The notes below the pieces were generated by a model, which was not told the DNA's origin, made no database searches, and worked only from the letters and a program-made list of their open reading frames with translations. The position numbers were made by a program, and so were the translations under genes. From NCBI GenBank assembly GCA_900321775.1, contig ONXE01000004.1:1-29078 (forward strand): a DNA stretch of 29,078 nucleotides, written 5' to 3'. Of the stretch, positions 14,244 to 22,029 are shown one piece after another; within the stretch, counting starts at the first letter, position 1; every line of letters begins with the position of its first letter. The stretch is from an uncultured Bacteroidales bacterium (GTDB lineage Bacteria > Bacteroidota > Bacteroidia > Bacteroidales > Paludibacteraceae).

Positions 14244-17243
14244 TTACTCTACCTTCTTGCCCGTGGCGTCGTAGCGGGTGCCGTCGGGAAGGAGGATGTA
14301 GAGGTGACCGTTTTGGATGGCCTTCTGAGTGTTGTTATTTGTAGCAACGGACTCTTCTAGGTCTTCTGTTAGCGGACAATCAACAACACTTACGGTAATC
14401 GTCCTACCGGATGTGCTATTCAATGCATAACATGTGGATTCGGTAACGTTGGTTATATCAATAGTTTGATCTATGCCATTATTCCAAATTATATTTACAT
14501 TCTTGATGTTCTCATCAAATTGATATGAATACCACCCCTCGTCATCTTTGCTTATAATAATTCCCGGCCATGCGTCAAACAGGTTTCCATCCGTTGTCCA
14601 CGCCCACAAATATACTATTTCCCAGGCAGATGGACTGATGGAATCAAGACGTACCGTTATTGGACCATCATCAATTATTGATGTATCCTCCTGGTATAGT
14701 GCTGTAATAGTCAAATCGGACGACACATTAGTATAGTCGCCATCCCAACCTATAAATGTATATCCATTTCTATAGGGAGCTGATGGGGGTGTTGCTGATT
14801 CTCCCGCATCCACTACTTCCGTCTTAAGAATAGACCCATTCCAATCCACAAAAGTCACTGTATATGTTATCCATTCCGTTCCTATAGCTAAAATGGGATG
14901 AAAATCTTTCCACTGATCGGCAGCCTTATATGTCGCAACACTTTGTGCGGGAACATATAGTGGAATAACAGAACAATTGACACCATCAAAAACTTTTGTT
15001 CTATATTGTGTAGACATCGTCGGTGGTGTAATAGAGTAACAAGTAACAGATTTTAATTTGTTGCAGTCATGAAAGCATTGAGTACCCAGATACGTGATAC
15101 TATCTCCTAGAACAAGTTCCTCTATAAATCTAAATCTGACTCCAAGACTATTATCATGCAGTCCTTCCAGCCCACGAGAGGCCAACTCATTTGAGTATAA
15201 TGTGAGTTTTTTAATATTGCACCCTGTAAATGGAGACCCTCCTGGAGAGTTAATGTTTGTGACACTTTTTGGAATGGTCACGGATGTCAAACCGGTGCAA
15301 TTTAAGAATGCATACATCCCAATAGTTGTAACATTATTCCCGATTGTTATGGAATCAAGACCGCTACAATTTTCAAAAGCACGATTTCCTATACTTGTGA
15401 CACTTTCGGGGATTGTGACGGATGTTAAATTGTCCATACCGCTGCATATATTGTTAGGGATGTGCTGCACACTGTCTCCAAATTCAAAAGAGGTAATATT
15501 TGAACGACAGGAATAAAATGGAGTGTTGGCTGAAGAACTGAAATCAGAGAAATTAGCAACGTTCCATCTTATGGATTTTAATCCGCTGCAGCCGGTGAAT
15601 GCGCTGTTGTCAATGCTTGTGACGCTACTAGGAATCGTAATAGATGACAATCCAAGGCAACCATAGAAAGCCTGATTCCCAATTGATGCCACATTATTAC
15701 CTATTGTTATTGAGACGAGACTCTTTACGTTATAAAAGGCATTATTGCCTATTTGAGTAACACTATCTCCCAAAATATACTCCTTCACTTGCGATCCAAA
15801 TGTGTTGTTCTTCCAATCGCCGGATAGTGACGCTATCGTATCCGAATTAATTGTCACTCTTTTTAGATTGGTGCAATTCTGGAAAACGTCGTTTCCTATA
15901 CTGGTAATCTTTTGAGGAATATTGATAGAAGATAATCTTGTACAATTGGCAAAAGCACGATATTCAATAGATGCGACACTATCTGGAATTACTATAGAGG
16001 TTATCCCTCCACAATTTTCAAAAGCACGAGATCCTATACTTTTGACGCTTTCGGGGATTGTGACGGACGTTATACTACTACAATTGTGGAACGAATACTC
16101 CTCGATTCTTGTAACTCCCTCAGGTATAATTAAATCCGTAATCTGCACTCCATTCAAATATAACTTGTGTGCATAGTACATGGGATTAGATGATCCTTCC
16201 AGAAAAGTTCTGCACCAGGCTGCCACATCTGATATATACACCGAATTCAGATTTGTACAATTTTCAAAAACACAATATCCAACATCTGTTAAATTATTAC
16301 CTATTGTTACCGAAGTTAAGTTGCTGCATCGTTCAAAGGCACGATATCCTATACTTGTGACGCTATTCGGAATGTTAATTGAAGTAAGGCTGCTACAACC
16401 AGCAAAAGCGTTATTACCTATTTCTGTTATACTATCGCTAAAGATTACGGACGATAAACTCTGACAAGAACTAAATGTCCCCGATTTAATACTTTTAACG
16501 CCATTAGGGATTGATATGGATGTTAAGTTTACACAACTTTGAAAAGCACTATAGCCAATATTTGTAACACTATTAGGGATAGATATGGATGTTAAACTAC
16601 TACAACCTTGAAAAACACAATATCCAATATTTGTAACGCTATTAGGGATGTTAATAGATGTTAATCCGGTGCAATTATAGAAAGTAGAGTTTCCAAGACT
16701 TGTAACACTGTTGGGAATTGTGAGAGAAGTTAGCTTACTACAATTGTAAAATGTTACATCCAATGTTGTAATGCCATTGCCAAGGATAACCAACGACAAT
16801 AAAGAGCAATTATAAAAAGCAGCAGACCCTAAATTAGTAACACTATTAGGAATGACTATTTCGCGCAATTTGCTACTATAAAAAGCATGGTTCCCAATAC
16901 TTGTGAGACTATTGGGAATTGTTATAAACGATAGAGAACTATTATAGAAAGCACCAGATCCTATTTTTGTAATACCATCGGGAAGATATGCTGTGATGAT
17001 GCGGTTACAATTCTTGAAAGCCTCATCTCCTACTTCTGTTACAGAATAATTCACCCCCCCAAAACTAACTGTATCAGGAATATGAATGCTTACTATTTGA
17101 TTGTACGAAGCGTCATAAACCACCTTGGCAGTATGATTACTCGCATTTAAATCATAAAACAATGTGTCTATTTGAGTTTTAGCAAACGACATCGAAATAC
17201 TCGCAAAAAGAGCAGATAACAGGAGCATAAATTTTGATTTCAT
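14244..17243 (-). CDS. BspA-like leucine-rich-repeat surface protein with InlB-type and CBM26-like modules
   Basis: This 999-residue exported protein has a signal peptide (MKSKFMLLLSALFASISMSFA). About 24 treponemal/BspA-type LRR units of 23 residues follow (pattern IPNSVTSIGxxAFxxCxxLTS), from about residue 60 to 770, broken by a few longer units. Next is an InlB/Listeria-Bacteroides repeat (about 790-855: VTFVDWNGS and GYTFIGWDGDYT), then a segment like starch-binding module CBM26 (about 870-945: VYLWAWTTDG, DAWPG, GWYSYQFDE, IIWNNG). The last 20 residues contain LYILLPDGTRYDATG, also found at the end of the second LRR protein. It probably acts as a surface adhesin or glycan binder. The gene is AT-rich compared with its flanks, except for the tail. 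No promoter matching the consensus was seen upstream. Confidence 0.9.
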   Translation of the reverse strand: MKSKFMLLLSALFASISMSFAKTQIDTLFYDLNASNHTAKVVYDASYNQIVSIHIPDTVSFGGVNYSVTEVGDEAFKNCNRIITAYLPDGITKIGSGAFYNSSLSFITIPNSLTSIGNHAFYSSKLREIVIPNSVTNLGSAAFYNCSLLSLVILGNGITTLDVTFYNCSKLTSLTIPNSVTSLGNSTFYNCTGLTSINIPNSVTNIGYCVFQGCSSLTSISIPNSVTNIGYSAFQSCVNLTSISIPNGVKSIKSGTFSSCQSLSSVIFSDSITEIGNNAFAGCSSLTSINIPNSVTSIGYRAFERCSNLTSVTIGNNLTDVGYCVFENCTNLNSVYISDVAAWCRTFLEGSSNPMYYAHKLYLNGVQITDLIIPEGVTRIEEYSFHNCSSITSVTIPESVKSIGSRAFENCGGITSIVIPDSVASIEYRAFANCTRLSSINIPQKITSIGNDVFQNCTNLKRVTINSDTIASLSGDWKNNTFGSQVKEYILGDSVTQIGNNAFYNVKSLVSITIGNNVASIGNQAFYGCLGLSSITIPSSVTSIDNSAFTGCSGLKSIRWNVANFSDFSSSANTPFYSCRSNITSFEFGDSVQHIPNNICSGMDNLTSVTIPESVTSIGNRAFENCSGLDSITIGNNVTTIGMYAFLNCTGLTSVTIPKSVTNINSPGGSPFTGCNIKKLTLYSNELASRGLEGLHDNSLGVRFRFIEELVLGDSITYLGTQCFHDCNKLKSVTCYSITPPTMSTQYRTKVFDGVNCSVIPLYVPAQSVATYKAADQWKDFHPILAIGTEWITYTVTFVDWNGSILKTEVVDAGESATPPSAPYRNGYTFIGWDGDYTNVSSDLTITALYQEDTSIIDDGPITVRLDSISPSAWEIVYLWAWTTDGNLFDAWPGIIISKDDEGWYSYQFDENIKNVNIIWNNGIDQTIDITNVTESTCYALNSTSGRTITVSVVDCPLTEDLEESVATNNNTQKAIQNGHLYILLPDGTRYDATGKKVE

Positions 17244-17321
17244 ATCTTACTGTTTTTTAAATTGATATAATAGTGATTGTGTAACAGGATATTTATCGCT
17301 ACAAGATGAATCATTTGCATC

Positions 17322-17750
17322 TTATACGATTATTCTGCCGGTCACCTTTTTTATCTTTTCGTGTACTTGGTCGATGGAAAAATTGAGACCGCGTGCGACA
17401 AAATCTCTATCTACAATCTTTGGAGCATCTTCCAGGTTCTTTATTTTACTATAACTAATATCCAAATCGTAACCTACCATTTTTGGGAAACCCCTCATTG
17501 ATGATAGAGAACTATTGATACAAATGAAAGATCCTCCTCTAATTTCGTTAAAAATAATATATTCAGGTAGTGACTCCAGTTTAATCCCCACTAGATTCAC
17601 ATCCGCGCCATCTACGTCTATTGTCCAATACGGATAATTTCCCAATGTCTTTTTTAGGGAGTAGTTATATGTTATATTTGGGGACAACCAGTTCTCTATA
17701 CTTTTTTTTGCCCCTTCTAAAGACATGGGGTTAGTGCTACTGATACTCAT
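17322..17750 (-). CDS. Small protein with degenerate leucine-rich repeat-like units
   Basis: The product has 142 residues from ATG 17750; a TTG at 17780 is also in frame but less likely. There is no signal peptide. The centre reads GSFICINSSLSSMRGFPKMV then YDLDISYSKIKNLEDAPKIV, matching a repeat style often seen in phage and bacterial proteins (F-x-C-x4-L-x-S-L-x-G-x-P-x-x-V), here in two or three degenerate copies. It starts 30 nt after the stop of the 449-residue LRR gene, so it is probably in the same transcript. Function is unknown. The gene has the low GC of the island. Confidence 0.7.
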   Translation of the reverse strand: MSISSTNPMSLEGAKKSIENWLSPNITYNYSLKKTLGNYPYWTIDVDGADVNLVGIKLESLPEYIIFNEIRGGSFICINSSLSSMRGFPKMVGYDLDISYSKIKNLEDAPKIVDRDFVARGLNFSIDQVHEKIKKVTGRIIV

Positions 17751-17780
17751 ATACAAATAATTATTTGTTATTGTCTGCAA

Positions 17781-19130
17781 TTATTGAATCTTTCTGCCGG
17801 TGGCGTCGTAGCGGGTGCCGTCAGGGAGGAGAATATAGAGTTTGCCGTCTTCTACTTCTTTCTTTACCTTAATATGATTCTCTTCCGTGACATCTTCTAT
17901 GCCAGAAATCGGCTCAAATACTGCCGTGTATATTGCTTCAATATCAGGGTCTATTGTACGAGGATTGTCCGTATTCTCGTCTATCCATTTAATAAATTGG
18001 TAACCATGAGCAGGGATTGCCTCTATCACGTTTCCACATTTATCTCCCGGAACCGAAACTGTGCCGGTTCCGGGAACGAGAGGCTGACCTTTCACTATAC
18101 TCAATTCATATTGAATATACTTTGCAAAAATCCCCCAACCAGGCGCATTTTTGTACGCATTTAGTGAGCCACAGGGAACGTAAATCTTGAAATCCTCCAC
18201 ATCTTCTTTAAAAATCATACCCTCATCACTGTAATTGGAGATTTCTGGGGGAACAGCAGGTTCACAAAATATTATTTTAAGCGTATTCCTATCACTATAA
18301 AAAGCTCGACGTCCAATACTTCTTACACTTTGAGGAATTATTATTGATTCTGCACGTAGGTCAGAGAATGCATAATTGCCAATTCCTTCGACCCTATTGC
18401 CTAATTTTATCACGAGAGGACTAGTTATGAAAGCATAATCACCAATATACGTAACACTATTTGGAATGATGACAGAATCCATTAAGCATTGATAAAATGC
18501 ATAGCTATGAACACCGGTCACACTATTTGGGATAGTTACATAATTCAAATTTGTGCACCAACTGAAAGCTCCTTCACTAATAAAATCTATACTATTGGGG
18601 ATATTAACGTAAACCAAATTATCACAATAGCTAAAAGCGTGCTTTCCAATAGATGAGATGCTATTGGGAATAGTGACAGAATCGAATCCACATCTACTAA
18701 ATGCGTATTCTCCAATACTGGTAACACTATTGGGAATAATTATGGAAGTTAAACTCCTGCAGCCATTGAAAGTCCATTCTTCTATCTTTGTAATAGAATT
18801 ACTAAGGGAAACGGAAAATAACGAACTGCAATTCATGAAAGCTCTTTTTCCAATGTATGTGACGCTATTAGGAATTGTGACGGATTCCAAATTGATGCAA
18901 TCTTTGAAAGCCTCATAGCGTATTTCCGTCACTGTATAGTGTTCACCATTGTGATAGACAGAGGAAGGGATAGAAGCGGTTGTAAGATTTAAATATGACG
19001 TATCATATAATACCTCTGCTTTCAAAGCAGCCTCCAAAAAATAACGTATACCATCTTTGATGACATAGTAACCTGCAGACACGCGAAAGCTTGCCAAAAC
19101 AAACAAAAGAAGAAACACGTACTTTTTCAT
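17781..19130 (-). CDS. BspA-like leucine-rich-repeat surface protein (shorter paralogue)
   Basis: This 449-residue protein has a signal peptide (MKKYVFLLLFVLASFRVSAG). About ten 23-residue BspA-type LRR units follow (for example IPNSVTYIGKRAFMNCSSL), residues about 60-290, then the usual LRR cap (IYVPCGSLNAYKNAPGWG) and a divergent InlB-type repeat (GTGTVSVPGD, then GYQFIKWIDENTDN). It ends in KLYILLPDGTRYDATGRKIQ. That tail is shared with the 999-residue protein, including 23 identical consecutive bases. It is likely exported and surface-associated. No consensus promoter was found upstream; 89 nt separate it from the next gene. Confidence 0.88.
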   Translation of the reverse strand: MKKYVFLLLFVLASFRVSAGYYVIKDGIRYFLEAALKAEVLYDTSYLNLTTASIPSSVYHNGEHYTVTEIRYEAFKDCINLESVTIPNSVTYIGKRAFMNCSSLFSVSLSNSITKIEEWTFNGCRSLTSIIIPNSVTSIGEYAFSRCGFDSVTIPNSISSIGKHAFSYCDNLVYVNIPNSIDFISEGAFSWCTNLNYVTIPNSVTGVHSYAFYQCLMDSVIIPNSVTYIGDYAFITSPLVIKLGNRVEGIGNYAFSDLRAESIIIPQSVRSIGRRAFYSDRNTLKIIFCEPAVPPEISNYSDEGMIFKEDVEDFKIYVPCGSLNAYKNAPGWGIFAKYIQYELSIVKGQPLVPGTGTVSVPGDKCGNVIEAIPAHGYQFIKWIDENTDNPRTIDPDIEAIYTAVFEPISGIEDVTEENHIKVKKEVEDGKLYILLPDGTRYDATGRKIQ

Positions 19131-19219
19131 AAATTGATGTATTTTACGTTGTTATACGACTGTTATAGAATAGAAAAGCGTTATATTTCGACTGTAGTTT
19201 TTGTAGATGGTTACTACTT

Positions 19220-19654
19220 TTAACTATAGAGCGATATCACAATTTGAACGATATCATATATAAAAGTGAAAGTAGCAAATATAAAAGCTACAACTGCAAT
19301 TCTAAACGGATACTTATAATAAGAATCCGAGTTACGCCATAAGTAGCAGAACCAACATGCTTTTTTTACATCAATAGCATCGCCTATAGAAGCCTGTAAC
19401 TCGCTCTTGGTTCTATATCCCATCTGTATATGATCTTTTGTAACAGCGCCGCCAATACATTTACGATAAATGGTTTTACCATTGTGGATTATTTTAACAA
19501 GACCCTCTAACTCGTTAGGATTCTGAGCGTCTTTCATTTTTTCGCTAAATATAGCTTCAAATGCGTCGCTGTGAACGAGGACATAACGTTCAAAGTCCAA
19601 GTGGAGTTTGACAAAGTCAGAGTCTCTAATCTTTTCTACTATCATTTTTTTCAT
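19220..19654 (-). CDS. Unknown protein with a C-terminal membrane helix
   Basis: This 144-residue protein has a polar N-terminal part (VEGLVKIIHNGKTIYRKCIGG is close to the core, residues about 50-75), then CWFCYLW and a hydrophobic helix at about 117-142, so it is likely a tail-anchored inner-membrane protein. No signal peptide. The start could be ATG 19654 or the in-frame ATG at 19645. A well-formed promoter lies 76 nt upstream, so it is expressed on its own. I do not recognise a family. It sits between surface LRR genes and the DUF1016 nuclease in the AT-rich island. Confidence 0.7.
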   Translation of the reverse strand: MKKMIVEKIRDSDFVKLHLDFERYVLVHSDAFEAIFSEKMKDAQNPNELEGLVKIIHNGKTIYRKCIGGAVTKDHIQMGYRTKSELQASIGDAIDVKKACWFCYLWRNSDSYYKYPFRIAVVAFIFATFTFIYDIVQIVISLYS

Positions 19655-19729
19655 AATACTATATTTTTAGTTTTATTCATTGTCTATTCGACAGATAACT
19701 TATTGTGTTTGTCGTTATCAATTCGGCTG

Positions 19730-19779
19730 CAAAGTTACGAATAATTTTTGATATTACCAAATTTTTTTTAAAAAATGCA
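19730..19779 (-). promoter_or_regulatory. Promoter of the 144-residue membrane protein gene
   Basis: Minus strand: TTTG (19761-19758), 20-nt spacer, TAACTTTG (19737-19730), with TGCATTTTTT upstream (19779-19770). Confidence 0.82.
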
Positions 19780-19847
19780 GAAAAAAAATTTCGCAAACGT
19801 TTGAAACTGTTTCCCAACTGTGCGGTAATGATACAAACAGGAGGTGG

Positions 19848-19903
19848 AACGATGTGTGGTGGAACTATCGTTTTGTGCATGTGAGTGGTTTTTTGTAATT
19901 TTG
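19848..19903 (+). promoter_or_regulatory. Candidate plus-strand promoter with overlapping inverted and direct repeats
   Basis: TTTG (19872-19875), an exact 20-nt spacer and TAATTTTG (19896-19903) fit the consensus on the plus strand. An inverted repeat AACGAT (19848-19853) / ATCGTT (19867-19872) touches the -33 box, and GGTGGAAC occurs twice (19843-19850, 19858-19865). This could be an operator. The rest of spacer 19655-20056 holds no clear gene. Confidence 0.45.
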
Positions 19904-19904
19904 T

Positions 19905-19941
19905 GCCCCGTTAGCGTTTAGACGCTGGCGGGGCTTTTTTT
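19905..19941 (+). terminator. Strong hairpin with T-run, directly after the candidate promoter
   Basis: GCCCCG-TT-AGCGT, loop TTAG, ACGCT-GG-CGGGGC (19905-19934): a 13-bp stem including two U-G pairs, then seven T (19935-19941). It has the form of a plus-strand terminator. No plus-strand gene ends here. On the minus strand no T-run follows, so it is a poor terminator for the DUF1016 gene. Confidence 0.7.
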
Positions 19942-20001
19942 ATGCCCAAAGGTCACGCTCCCGGCCGGATGTGCGGAGCAAATGAAAAACAACAAACGAT
20001 C

Positions 20002-20061
20002 ATGAAAAATGAAGAAATTTTGAAACGAGTGGATGCGCTGATTGTGGTGCAGTTGATTACT
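20002..20061 (+). other. Possible truncated gene start on the plus strand
   Basis: ATG at 20002 opens a frame MKNEEILKRVDALIVVQLIT with plausible helical content and natural codon use. It then runs into the antisense of the DUF1016 gene (ending at 20057), where the frame loses gene-like character. It may be the left-over start of a plus-strand gene cut at the island junction, or chance. Confidence 0.2.
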
Positions 20062-21157
20062 TGCTTGCGAGTCTCTTCTCAATCTCTGCTTCTGTGGGCA
20101 GTTTGTCCTGTAGTTCATTGGGAAGTTGCTGACGGGCAAGTTCATACTCGGAAATGCCAATTGGAACATTCACGCGCGACAAAGCATATCGGGCAAGCAC
20201 ATTGTTCTTTTCCTTGCAGATCAGCAAGCCAATAGACGGATTGTCCTGACCTGTGTTCAGCAGGTCGTCCACCATAGCGGTATAACCTGCCAGTTGCCCG
20301 ATGTCTTGAAAGTCGAATTCGGTGGTCTTGACTTCAATCACGCAATAGCGGTGGAGCGGAATGATATAGAACAGCAAGTCGATGTATTTGTCCTTTCCTC
20401 CGGCAGTTATCCGGTATTCGCGTCCCACGAATGAGAACCCCTTGCCCAACTCCAGCAGAAACTGTGACAACTTCCTCATCAGTTCGTCTTTCAACTCTTT
20501 TTCCGTATATTCTCCGTTCAGTTGTGCAAACTCAAAACGATATGGGTCTTTGAAATAGTCTTGCGCCAAATCTCCCTCAACTTTTGGCAGAGTGGCGGCA
20601 AAATTGGTTAGTGCAGCCCCTTGGCGTTCGTAGAGGTCGGTGGAAAGAAAATTCATCAGGACACCACGTCCCCAATTGTTCTCCAACGTCTTGTGCACAA
20701 AGAACAGAGCTTTCTGGCTGTCACCCTTTACTTTGTCGATGATTTTTTGATGGTGAGTCCACGGAATGGAGAACAGCGCCTCAAATTTTTCGGCAAGTTG
20801 CCGAAGATTTGCATCTTCTGATTTCTCGGCATCCTGCCGAAGATTTTCGAAAAGAGGAGCATACAAACAATAGAAACTCTTTGCGTACCACAAACTGGTG
20901 GGAGCAAGGCCTTTTCTATTGTTCAAAGCCAGCGTCAAGTCGCGGCTCATGTTCTCATAGAAATGGGAACCGTATTTATTTTCATACTTCCGCTCTTCAA
21001 TGTCTTTGCCCACCGACCAGTAGAAGTGTAGCATTTCGCTATTGACCCTAACGGCGGCCTTGATTTGACACTGACGATAGCGGCGGCTCAGTTCCGCAAT
21101 CCATTCGTAGTACTCTTTGTCAAATTCGGCAGGTTTTATTTCGCTTTTCTTAGCCAT
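20057..21157 (-). CDS. PDDEXK nuclease-family protein (DUF1016 / YhcG)
   Basis: This 366-residue soluble protein has the N-terminal DUF1016 domain, with VNSEMLHFYWSVGKDIEERK, SRDLTLALNNRKGL and IPWTHHQKIIDKV. The C-terminal YhcG-type PDDEXK domain shows FVGREYRI, GKDKYIDLLFY (catalytic Asp) and CVIEVKTTEFDFQDIGQLAGY (the E-x-K pair and the following helix). The catalytic residues appear intact. Length fits the family (about 350-380). Members are scattered accessory genes, often near restriction or mobile genes; the role is not settled. Here it stands alone under its own promoter, with no methylase or toxin partner. It lies at the right side of the AT-rich island. Confidence 0.93.
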   Translation of the reverse strand: MAKKSEIKPAEFDKEYYEWIAELSRRYRQCQIKAAVRVNSEMLHFYWSVGKDIEERKYENKYGSHFYENMSRDLTLALNNRKGLAPTSLWYAKSFYCLYAPLFENLRQDAEKSEDANLRQLAEKFEALFSIPWTHHQKIIDKVKGDSQKALFFVHKTLENNWGRGVLMNFLSTDLYERQGAALTNFAATLPKVEGDLAQDYFKDPYRFEFAQLNGEYTEKELKDELMRKLSQFLLELGKGFSFVGREYRITAGGKDKYIDLLFYIIPLHRYCVIEVKTTEFDFQDIGQLAGYTAMVDDLLNTGQDNPSIGLLICKEKNNVLARYALSRVNVPIGISEYELARQQLPNELQDKLPTEAEIEKRLASK

Positions 21158-21187
21158 GCTATAGTATTAGTTTTCTAATTCGTGATG

Positions 21188-21237
21188 CAAAGTTACACTT
21201 TTTTTGATATATGCAAAAGATTGGGTAAAAAAATGCA
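21188..21237 (-). promoter_or_regulatory. Promoter of the DUF1016 gene
   Basis: Minus strand: TTTTG (21218-21214), an 18-nt spacer and TAACTTTG (21195-21188), slightly shorter than the others. TGCATTTTTTT lies upstream (21237-21227). The ATG at 21157 follows about 30 nt after the -7 box. Confidence 0.72.
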
Positions 21238-21258
21238 CATACTCTTAACTGCTTGTGC

Positions 21259-21618
21259 CTATTCTTCCACCTTACGCTCCTTCATCAGACACGCAAATAC
21301 AAACGAATCTGCCTTCACGTAAATCTTCTTCTTGCCTGTCAGCACAAGGTTTCCTTCCGCCGTCTGATTCTCAAACTTCTCCTTATACGGAGCATATAGC
21401 ACCGGATCGTTGTATATGCGCACCGCCTCGGCCTGAACTTCCGCAAAATGACGCTTGAACGCCCATTCATGCTCTGTCCACTTGTCCGACGTCCGTGGAT
21501 TGTTCAACGTCACCGTCCGCATCTTACCATACTGCTTCCGATGGTACTTGTTACTCTGCTTGTCAACCTTCCCGTGAACTTCACTCACAGGAAACGCAAA
21601 CTCAGTACTGTTACCCAT
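21259..21618 (-). CDS. Conserved-looking small protein of unknown function
   Basis: The product has 119 residues from ATG 21618; a TTG at 21624 is in frame. It is soluble and basic, with no signal peptide. Visible features are a central segment KWTEHEWAFKRHFAEVQAEA, then RIYNDPVLYAPYKEKFENQ, a pattern I recall from short Bacteroidales accessory proteins of unknown role, and a C-terminal basic end. A good promoter lies 90 nt upstream, and the gene is GC-balanced unlike the LRR genes. Function is unknown. Confidence 0.7.
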   Translation of the reverse strand: MGNSTEFAFPVSEVHGKVDKQSNKYHRKQYGKMRTVTLNNPRTSDKWTEHEWAFKRHFAEVQAEAVRIYNDPVLYAPYKEKFENQTAEGNLVLTGKKKIYVKADSFVFACLMKERKVEE

Positions 21619-21707
21619 ATTCAAATAAATTTTGTTGACTTTTTAAAATATAGTTCATATATCATAAAACGAACTACCGACCCCACCCCTAAATATGAAA
21701 TCAGGCA

Positions 21708-21738
21708 CAAAGATACAATATAAATTTGACATATGCAA
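21708..21738 (-). promoter_or_regulatory. Promoter of the 119-residue protein gene
   Basis: Minus strand: TTG (21738-21736), 20-nt spacer, TATCTTTG (21715-21708). The ATG is about 90 nt downstream. No TGCA/T-tract element is present here. Confidence 0.72.
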
Positions 21739-21855
21739 GTTTTTTACAAAAAAGTTCCAAAAACAGCCATTTTCGTGTCGCATTTTAAGTCAGTTTTGAG
21801 CATTTCTCGAACGAAAAGTGCATTTCCATTCTTTCCGAGTATTCCGGCCACTAGA

Positions 21856-21888
21856 ACCTTAACATCACCTTAACATTACCTTAACATC
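21856..21888. promoter_or_regulatory. Three tandem 11-bp repeats, possible OmpR/PhoB-type binding site
   Basis: ACCTTAACATC, ACCTTAACATT, ACCTTAACATC: TTAACA boxes exactly 11 bp apart, that is one helical turn, the layout bound by OmpR/PhoB-family response regulators (Bacillus PhoP boxes are TTAACA-like with this spacing). They lie about 80 nt upstream of the tnaA -33 box, in the spacer 21619-22029, which otherwise holds only the two promoters. Confidence 0.5.
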
Positions 21889-21968
21889 ACCGAACCGGCT
21901 CATACCCTCCTCATACCTGCCCACAATTCACAAAGAAGAGTAAAAAATACAATTTTTCACGATTTTCC

Positions 21969-21999
21969 TTGCACAATTCAAAAAAAAGTATTACCTTTG
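21969..21999 (+). promoter_or_regulatory. tnaA promoter
   Basis: TTG (21969-21971), 20-nt spacer, TACCTTTG (21992-21999) on the plus strand. Transcription should begin near 22006, which rules out a start at 21997 and supports ATG 22030. With so short a leader there is no room for a TnaC-type leader peptide. Confidence 0.85.
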
Positions 22000-22029
22000 C
22001 AGGAAATTTACTACCATAACAGAAAAGAC

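Noticed and set aside
14300..17000. The regular LRR repeats as a possible CRISPR array
   Set aside because: The period of 69 nt is a coding repeat with variable positions and no spacers; the frame is open throughout.
19942..20235. A 97-codon plus frame after the hairpin
   Set aside because: Most of it is antisense to DUF1016 and not gene-like; only the stretch from 20002 is kept as a weak remnant.
21997..22029. An upstream start for tryptophanase at 21997
   Set aside because: It lies inside the -7 box of the tnaA promoter, so it cannot be on the mRNA; ATG 22030 also fits the family start.
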